Source of the DNA: Hemileia vastatrix
Taxonomy: Eukaryota > Basidiomycota > Pucciniomycetes > Pucciniales > Zaghouaniaceae
Assembly: GCA_030280995.1 (NCBI GenBank)
Contig: JASXTE010000001.1
Location: 18,478,606 to 18,542,605 of the forward strand
DNA: 64,000 nt
Reading direction: 5' to 3'
In this document: positions 58,204 to 64,000 of the stretch, in pieces
How the letters are laid out: every line of letters starts with the position of its first letter
Position numbering within the stretch: the stretch's first letter is position 1
The notes under the pieces: generated by a model
Told to the model about the DNA's origin: nothing
The model's input: the letters and a program-made list of their open reading frames with translations, nothing else
The model's database searches: none
Program-made: the position numbers and the translations under genes

Positions 58204-58735
58204 CCATTTGATTTCTTTGATTCAATAAATTGCAGGGGGGGGTATTGCCAAATTTTTATATCAGACTTTAAAAAACAATTTGACTTGAAATTTTGATGAT
58301 ACCCTTTCCTTAATTCAATAAAATACAGGGGCTGTATTTCCAAATTTTCATATTAGAGTTAAAAAAAATTTGACTTGAAAATTTGATGATACCCTTGCCT
58401 TAATTCAATAAAATACTGGGGGGGGTATTGCCAAATTTTCATATCAGACTTAAAAAAAAATTTGACTTGAAAATTTGATGATACCCTTTCCTTAATTCAA
58501 TAAGATACTGGGGGTGGTATTGCCAAATTTTCATATCAGACTTAAAAAAAATTGACTTGAAATTTTGGTGATACCCATCCATTACTTCAATGAAATGTAG
58601 GGGGGAGTATTGCCAAAATTTCATATAAGACTTGCAAAATTCTTTACTTGAAAGAATTTTGGTGATACCCGAACCTTAGTTCAATCAAATGCAGGGGTGG
58701 GATTGGGAAATTTTCAAATGTGACTTGAAAATTTA
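58204..58735 (+). repeat. 91-bp tandem repeat, about six copies
   Basis: GTATTGCC-type marks at about 58242, 58334 (GTATTTCC), 58425, 58517, 58607 and a diverged one near 58698; spacing 90-92 bp. Each unit contains a G-run, ATATCAGACTT, a (A)n-TTTGACTTGAAAATTT part and ATACCCTT.CCTTAATTCAAT. Confidence 0.88.
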
Positions 58736-58915
58736 AACTAAAAAAGAATTTTGAACATTAAAAAATCTTGAAAATTTTATTTAAAAGTGAATTTATAACA
58801 TTAAAATATGAAAATTCAACTAATGATGGATAGAGTAAAAAAATACAGGAAATTAAGATAAAAATTTATGTAAAATTAATTATGAACAGTTGAAGTGTGA
58901 GATAAATAAAACAAA

Positions 58916-60361
58916 CTAGTCATCAAACAATTTCATTAAACATTGAATTTCCACAACAGATTTATTAGCTTTAACACATTCTATCAAGAAATCTTTCTTT
59001 TTGGAATTTTCTTCACGATAAAGCTTATATTTCATCTGTTCCATGATGTTTTGATGCTCTAGTGATTTCTCCTCTTTCTTTGATTTTTCAATACTTAGAG
59101 ATAACTCGGATTTCTTCTCCTCCAAGTTTTGTGCCCTATCATCCTTCCGTAATGAAAGTTTGTACTTCCTCTCCTCCAAGTCTTGTGCCCTATCATCCTT
59201 CTGTAACGAAAGTTCATACTTCCTCTCCTCCAAGTCTTGTGCCCTATCATCCTTCTGTGAAGATAGTTCAAACTTCTTCTCTTCCAAATCATGTACCCTG
59301 TCATCCCTCCTTAAAGAGAGCTTGTATTTTTGCTTTTCAAACTTTAGAGTCTCTTTAGAAACTTCCACTTGTTCTAGAGTGATAAGAAATATTAACAAAA
59401 ATAGAAGAAAATCAGAGTAAAGTATTAAGAGGTTTGGTATCACTTACCAGCATCACATTTCTCCAAAAATTCTTCGATAGAATAAAAAGGGGTTTGAGAT
59501 GAAGTATCACTTTTTCTTCTTCTTTGAGAGTGTAAATTCAGACTACTTGAAGCCCTTTGCTTTTTGTTCAAGGTCACATTTTCCTCCTCTTCATTTTCGC
59601 TGGCTTCTGACTCAGTTGATTGTGGCTCCTGCGTTAGTTCTTCAGCCTATTTATAAATAAGAAAATGTAAATAAAAAAAGAATTGATAAGATAAAAGAAA
59701 AAAAATGTACTTGAGTTAGATCAGGTTGGTTTATATTGCCATAAGGATCTATTGAAAAGATATCTTGATTTGTGGAAGTTAAATGAGGGGAGGCTTGAGT
59801 AGAAGAAGAAGGAAAAAGATTTGTTTCAACATCATGTTTGGAGATAGGATCTTCACCATCCAACATGTTTGTAGGATTAACATCAGCTCCCTCTCCAAAA
59901 ATAGAATCCATCTCTTTAAAGTAAGGACATAAAGAATCAAGTTTATCATCTATGGATTTGATTCCCTTACTGATATCAAGGTCAGTAATACCAAAACCAG
60001 TAGAAGATGAAAGAGTCTTTGCCTTCTTGTACTTGGCTCGATAATGCTTGAAGTGTTCAGACATCTGTTTTGGTAAAAGATCTATCCTTCCCTTAGTCTT
60101 ATTCCATAATTCGTTGGCCATTAAAAGATAACCATTAACTTTTGATGCGGGGGGCCATCCTACTTTAGTTGCATACTCAGTACCAAAACAAGAATCATAG
60201 TTAGATTTAGTTTTTAGCCAGTTGATAAGAATGAGATGATCATCTTTCTTTAGTTGAATAATTTTGGATTTCTCAGCAGAGCGGGGGAAAGAGGGAGTAG
60301 TGTGATTTGAAGAACGACTGGGTGATGGCTGCATTTGAGAAGATCTATGATGACGAGGCAT
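58916..60361 (-). CDS. Harbinger-associated SANT/Myb-like protein with coiled-coil tail, open
   Basis: Three exons on the minus strand: 60361-59711, 59646-59448 and 59373-58916, 435 aa. Introns are 64 bp (GTACAT...AATAG) and 74 bp (GTAAGT...CTCTAG); phases agree and no stops occur. Start chosen at the Met of MPRHHRSS; an in-frame Met 12 codons upstream is also possible. An N-terminal helical domain (KKDDHLILINWLKTKSNYDS, KVNGYLLMANELWNK, MSEHFKHYRAKYKKAKT) looks like the SANT/trihelix domain of transposon-linked fungal proteins; it ends in GFGITDLDISKGI. The C-terminus has four 19-residue heptad-like repeats (core DDRAQDLEERKYELSL). Inferred role: DNA-binding partner of the transposase. Since the local transposase is dead, it could only serve copies elsewhere. 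Confidence 0.72.
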
Positions 60362-60378
60362 GTTAAGATAATTAAAGA

Positions 60379-60660
60379 TGAAAAGGAGCAGAAACAAGCA
60401 GATGAGATAGCGAGATGAAAAGGAGCAGAAACAAGCAGATGAGAGAGTGAGATGAAAAGGAGCACAATCAAATAGATGAAATGGGGAGAAGTTCTGAGCG
60501 GATAGAATGAACAGGATGGGATGAGAATGGGAGTGTGCAGCAAGGTAGAAGGCATATCCAGAGAGTAGTCAAAGATGTGGTTATGGCAGAAAGTTGTGCA
60601 ACATGTGGTTATGACAGAAAGTTGTGCAAGATCTGGTTATGAAAAATTGAGTAGAAAAAG
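60379..60660 (+). repeat. Short tandem repeats upstream of the SANT-like gene
   Basis: Three copies of about 36 bp beginning GATGAAAAGGAGCA (60379, 60415, about 60451), then two to three copies of about 37 bp beginning GTGGTTATG.CAGAAAGTTG (about 60575-60650). They lie in the promoter side of the minus-strand gene and may hold repeated binding sites. Confidence 0.75.
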
Positions 60661-60765
60661 GTCAGATAAGAGGTGAACATTGACACGTAAAGTGTCTAAT
60701 AACCCAATTATTAGCAAAAATAATTGTGGAAGATAATTGGGGTATAAGGATTTTTATCTGCAATT

Positions 60766-60800
60766 AATTTAATTGTGGATCGGTCAACATTGATGCCCCC
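60766..60800 (-). repeat. Right terminal inverted repeat of the Harbinger element
   Basis: AATTGTGGATCGGTCAACAT then TGATGCCCCC, the complement of the left end with a few mismatches. Followed by an ATT microsatellite (60801-60829). Confidence 0.82.
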
Positions 60801-60829
60801 TATTATTATTATTATTATTATTATTATTA
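60801..60829. repeat. ATT trinucleotide microsatellite
   Basis: About nine TAT/ATT units. A matching shorter run precedes the left Harbinger end (51886-51905), so the transposon landed in, or carries, this repeat. Confidence 0.9.
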
Positions 60830-60865
60830 GGATAAACTAAAACAAGAAAAGCTACTCAAAAGAAC

Positions 60866-61438
60866 TGTTGGGACATCTCCCTCAAACCAACATTGGCACT
60901 TGTATGGGGATTAGCCGGTAGTTCTGAAAGGAAATAGAATAGAGAGAGAAAGAGAGAAATGAGAAGAAAGGAAATAAAGAGAAAAAGAAATGAAAGAAGA
61001 GAGAGAAACAATGGAAATCAGTGAGAATTTGAGCAGAGAAATAAGGGCCAATGAAAGCTGGTGAAATTGAAATTGTTTGTTATTCTTTTAAGATTGAATT
61101 TTTTACAACGGAAACTGGTTAGTGTTGAGGACTTTTGAATGCCAACGGAAACTGGTGCTTCAGGGATAAAGATAAATAATAACTGATATTCTGCGGGAAA
61201 TTCTTCAAGGGCCCATAACCTATTGAATCAGGTACTCTTGGTTGCATTAGGATAGAAACTTATGTATTATTTCATTGTCACACTAATTATTTATATACAT
61301 GCTGCTGCGTCGCAGTTGAGTATTCAACAGCGAAGAGCACAAAACGCCATCGATTCTCTTATATGCCATTCTCCGGTTCTCTCAGGAGTTCTACAGGTTG
61401 ACACCGCGCTACATATGTATGTACTTAGTTAACCAACA
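60866..61438. repeat. Possible solo LTR
   Basis: Starts TGTTGG and ends CCAACA, a perfect 6-bp inverted pair 573 bp apart, with a TTATATACATGCTGC core like the copia LTR core in element H. No target duplication is evident (AGAAC against CTAAC), so only a candidate. Confidence 0.35.
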
Positions 61439-62638
61439 CTAACATTTACAACAAAAATAATAGGAGTCTAACCCTAACTTTCAAAAAGAATGAGAATGAG
61501 TGCGTGATACTGCTAACTTGATTGAGGGCGTGATACTGCTGTCTTTTTCGAGTGAAAGATACTCTTAACTCAGCAGGCTATGCGCGGTCAAATACATATA
61601 GGTTGTGCGTGACAGAAGATTGTATAATATTTATGGAATTACTATATTTAGTAATTTAGGTTGTCGCCGGATAATTGCCCTTTTGAATTTGAATTAATGT
61701 CAGCAGACCTTGTCCATTTGGCCCATTGAATAGCCCCAACCTGATTCCTTAAGGTTAGTAAGCCCGAAATCATACTTTTGGGGGAATTAGATTATTATTT
61801 TGTTTTTTAAAAAAAAAGCAATAATCTTTTCTGAAATGGCGGTATCAAGCTTCATGAAGTTTGGCCGCAAGCGCAGGCTGTATAGGTAGAAATATTAGCT
61901 AAATTGTTCATGGCATCAAAACAATATCCTTTTTCACTATCGCAGCACTGACTCATTAACTTTCATCGACTGTAATACTGGTGTAATTTTTAGGAAGGTC
62001 TACTACTAAAGCGAATGATCCGGCTCGCTCCACCAAAACAATGAATAAATAACAATAAAAACAAAAGCAATCAAGATAAATTAATAATTCCGATCCCTCT
62101 ATTTTGTTGATCTAAATGTTAAGCTGTATATAACAAATGAGCTAAAAATTTTAAAAAGAGCTACAAACTAATTAGTAGCTAGTGGAAAAAGTAAATGCAG
62201 ACACAATAGGTAACATGTTGAAAATACAAATTGAGCTGTTCTTTTGTCTAAGGAGTAATTCTAAAAAGATCAAGTGAAATAATGACTTCTAAAACAGATA
62301 AAACCCTAGAAATCGTTTGGTAGCTTAAAAAAAAATGAAATTTTCCTCAAGTAGAAGGAATGGTGAAGTAATGATATAAAAAAAGCCGCCAACTTTTGAG
62401 CTTCCAATCAACTTAACAAGATCAGTTTTTTCAAGATGACAACTTAAACAAGATTAAAATTAAAGGATTACCAAGAAAAACAAAGATGATTGCCAAGAAT
62501 TTTTTCTCTCAAGTTCAATCATGTAAAAGAAAATAGTTAATATGAACATCCCCCCCTCCCCCCCTGAAAGAAAAAAACTTCACGGAGAAGTACCAATGAA
62601 TCTGCTGATAATTTTATCTCCTCTCGATATATGACAGT
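61439..62638. other. Intergenic sequence downstream of the BAR/SH3 gene
   Basis: Mixed AT-rich DNA with no supported gene. It presumably includes the 3' untranslated region of the minus-strand gene that ends at 62639. A C-run (CCCCCCTCCCCCCC, about 62549-62563) lies 76 bp beyond the stop. Confidence 0.5.
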
Positions 62639-64000
62639 TTAAATCTTCTGCATAGCCGTTGCAACAACATAGCCAACTTTGCCTGTTATCTCCTTTCGTC
62701 CAAACCAAACCTCTTTACCCTGTATATGTTCTACCCTCCACACCTCCATGACTTCACCAGGCTGAAAGCCAACAAATACTTTTGTGTTCGTCGGACAAGA
62801 TTCCTGGTGGGTGCCCTTCTCTGTCACAGAAGTTTCAAACATTACCTCCGAACTTGGTTGGACTATGGCCATAGCTGCAGCTCGCCAAATAACATTAGGT
62901 GACAATGATGTATTGGTACTGCAAGGACTCAAAGGACAATCGTAGAGGAAACGGGAGTTTGAAGGTTCAAGGGGACTGTGGTCCCCTAAAAGTGGCGAGC
63001 CACTAGATGATAGAGTTGTTGTTGACCTTGTCTTCCTCGAAAAATTAAAACTTGAACCAGTGCCACCTGAACTGTCGCTCCATCTTGGAATAGTTGTAGT
63101 CAGAGCAACACCAATTGAACCTGAGTTCACTTTCCAAGGATCTGAGGCGTACCTTCCGCCAGCTGCTTCACTTGTGGACAAGATGGTTGAACTGCCAGAA
63201 GTGACTAGTCTTCCACGACTAAGTTCAGGAGAATGACGCAAGTCTTCCAAATTTATTGCGCTTCTATTTTTAGAATGTCTAATCGGCAAACTTCCACAAA
63301 GCAAAAAGGAGCTCTCAGCATTTTGTGTCTCACCCCTCACGTCATTAGCGAATTCCTGAATTTTCCCCTTAGGATCGTAGCCTAATTCTTCAGTTAGGGT
63401 GGAAGTGTGAAATGTGGACACCCAACTGGGGGGGCGGTTTTGAGAATCAGAAGATGGAATGGGTAATGTGTCGGCACCAAGATTATTTAACGGGTTTTTG
63501 AATGCGTTCATGTTCTCTATGAAAAACGCTAGTGGAGAATGCAGTTTCTGGAATCGAGTCAAATGATCAGGTTTGTCAAGATCAAATGTTTCTGCGGGAT
63601 ACTTGGAGGCATAGTGCCGAATCAAAGTTTGGTAGTCAAACAAAAAGTCACGCTGAATTTTGCAAAATTTCATGATGATTGCCTCAAAAAATGTAGAACT
63701 AGCAGAAAGAAAGATCGGAAGCTCATGGATAAGTTGAGCATTAATATTTTTAATAAACATTGCAGCGCTTGCTGATTTACGAGGATGCTGACGAGCTTCA
63801 GACATTTGCAAATCCCTCTTAAATACAATGGCAAGAGGATTGTCGTAAAGTTCGACGAGCTGCTGACATAGAGGGATAACATTTGAAACAATACATTGTT
63901 GCTGTAAAATAAAGGATATAAAAATGCCATACGAAGTGGTTTCAGACAAGCAGCAAAGCCGCAAGACAAAAATAAACTTCAAATACGCACAACATGTTCA
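62639..64000 (-). CDS. BAR-domain and SH3-like protein, 3' part of a host gene (partial)
   Basis: The only host-type gene. Its last exon runs 63901-62639, preceded by a CAG acceptor (TTTTACAG); upstream exon(s) lie outside or at the edge of the window. The first 130 residues of the exon resemble the C-terminal half of a BAR domain: LVELYDNPLAIVFKRD, then INAQLIHELPIFLSASSTFFEAIIMKF and FLFDYQTLIRHYASKYP. A Ser-rich linker of about 200 residues follows. The last about 60 residues look like an SH3 fold (VFVGFQPGEVMEVWRVE, VWFGRKEITGKVGYVV). BAR domains bind curved membranes; BAR followed by SH3, with the ELYDNP..I.KR signature, occurs in DH-BAR-SH3 Rho GEFs (Tuba type), which is a reasonable but unproven identity. 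Base composition is less AT-rich than the transposons and the frame is intact. Confidence 0.7.

Larger units (their letters stand above)
51906..60800 (+). mobile_element. PIF/Harbinger-type DNA transposon with cargo
   Basis: Terminal inverted repeats of about 29 bp: GGGGGTATCAATGTT... at 51906 and the complement of GGGGGCATCAATGTT... ending at 60800, both followed by ATCCACAATTA. They abut an ATT microsatellite on both sides, so the 3-bp duplication (TTA or ATT) cannot be fixed. Contents: transposase (plus strand), a nested solo LTR, a Tet/JBP-like gene (plus strand), several tandem repeats, and a SANT-like gene (minus strand). Transposase plus SANT/Myb-like partner is the known Harbinger pair. 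The transposase is broken. Confidence 0.82.

Noticed and set aside
58204..58735. CRISPR-like repeat-spacer structure
   Set aside because: The whole 91-bp unit is conserved; there are no unique spacers, so it is an ordinary tandem repeat.
59062..59358. Ser-rich plus-strand repeat protein
   Set aside because: Shadow of the coiled-coil repeat exon of the minus-strand SANT-like gene.

Overview
The window is eukaryotic, AT-rich and almost entirely transposable elements. Short spliced introns (54-74 bp) and element types (Ty3 chromoviruses, Ty1/copia, a Tad-like LINE, a PIF/Harbinger transposon with a SANT-like partner and a Tet/JBP-like oxygenase gene) point to a fungus, most likely a basidiomycete. 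A rust fungus with a large, repeat-swollen genome would fit, but nothing here proves the taxon. Only one ordinary host-type gene is visible: a BAR plus SH3-like protein running off the right edge (minus strand, from 62639).

Layout. 1-1085 and 9695-~11160 are the 3' end of one Ty3 chromovirus (Z). It was split by a related complete one (A, 1086-9694, LTRs of about 798 bp, target duplication CTCTC). 11391-13870 and 22233-~24291 are a minus-strand Ty3 element (D). It was split by a minus-strand chromovirus (B, 13871-22232, two 810-bp LTRs, target duplication ATTAT). 24411-29308 is a decayed copia element (H, minus), followed by a plus-strand copia fragment (G, about 30000-31500) and an LTR-like block (31560-32395). 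32397-33526 and 51064-51880 are a minus-strand copia element (F). It was split by a LINE (33527-51063, duplication ATTTCAGG), which was itself split by a large minus-strand Ty3 element (E, 33957-45629, LTRs of about 1215 bp, duplication CCGG). 51906-60800 is an 8.9-kb PIF/Harbinger element with terminal inverted repeats. It holds a broken transposase, a solo LTR of family A, a broken Tet/JBP-like gene and an apparently intact SANT-like gene.

The most interesting observation is that two otherwise different Ty3 elements (B and E) carry extra genes ANTISENSE to gag-pol, between the end of pol and the 3' LTR. All three antisense genes have an N-terminal cysteine array spaced like a fungal Zn2Cys6 cluster. 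In both elements the first such gene begins about 106-110 bp beyond the LTR edge with a TATA-like box between. One copy (35281-36319) is open and spliced, so these elements may encode their own DNA-binding regulator. The second highlight is the oxygenase-like gene enclosed by Harbinger ends.

Almost all gag-pol reading frames have in-frame stops or frameshifts. They are annotated as pseudogenes, and domain assignments come from motifs visible in the translations.
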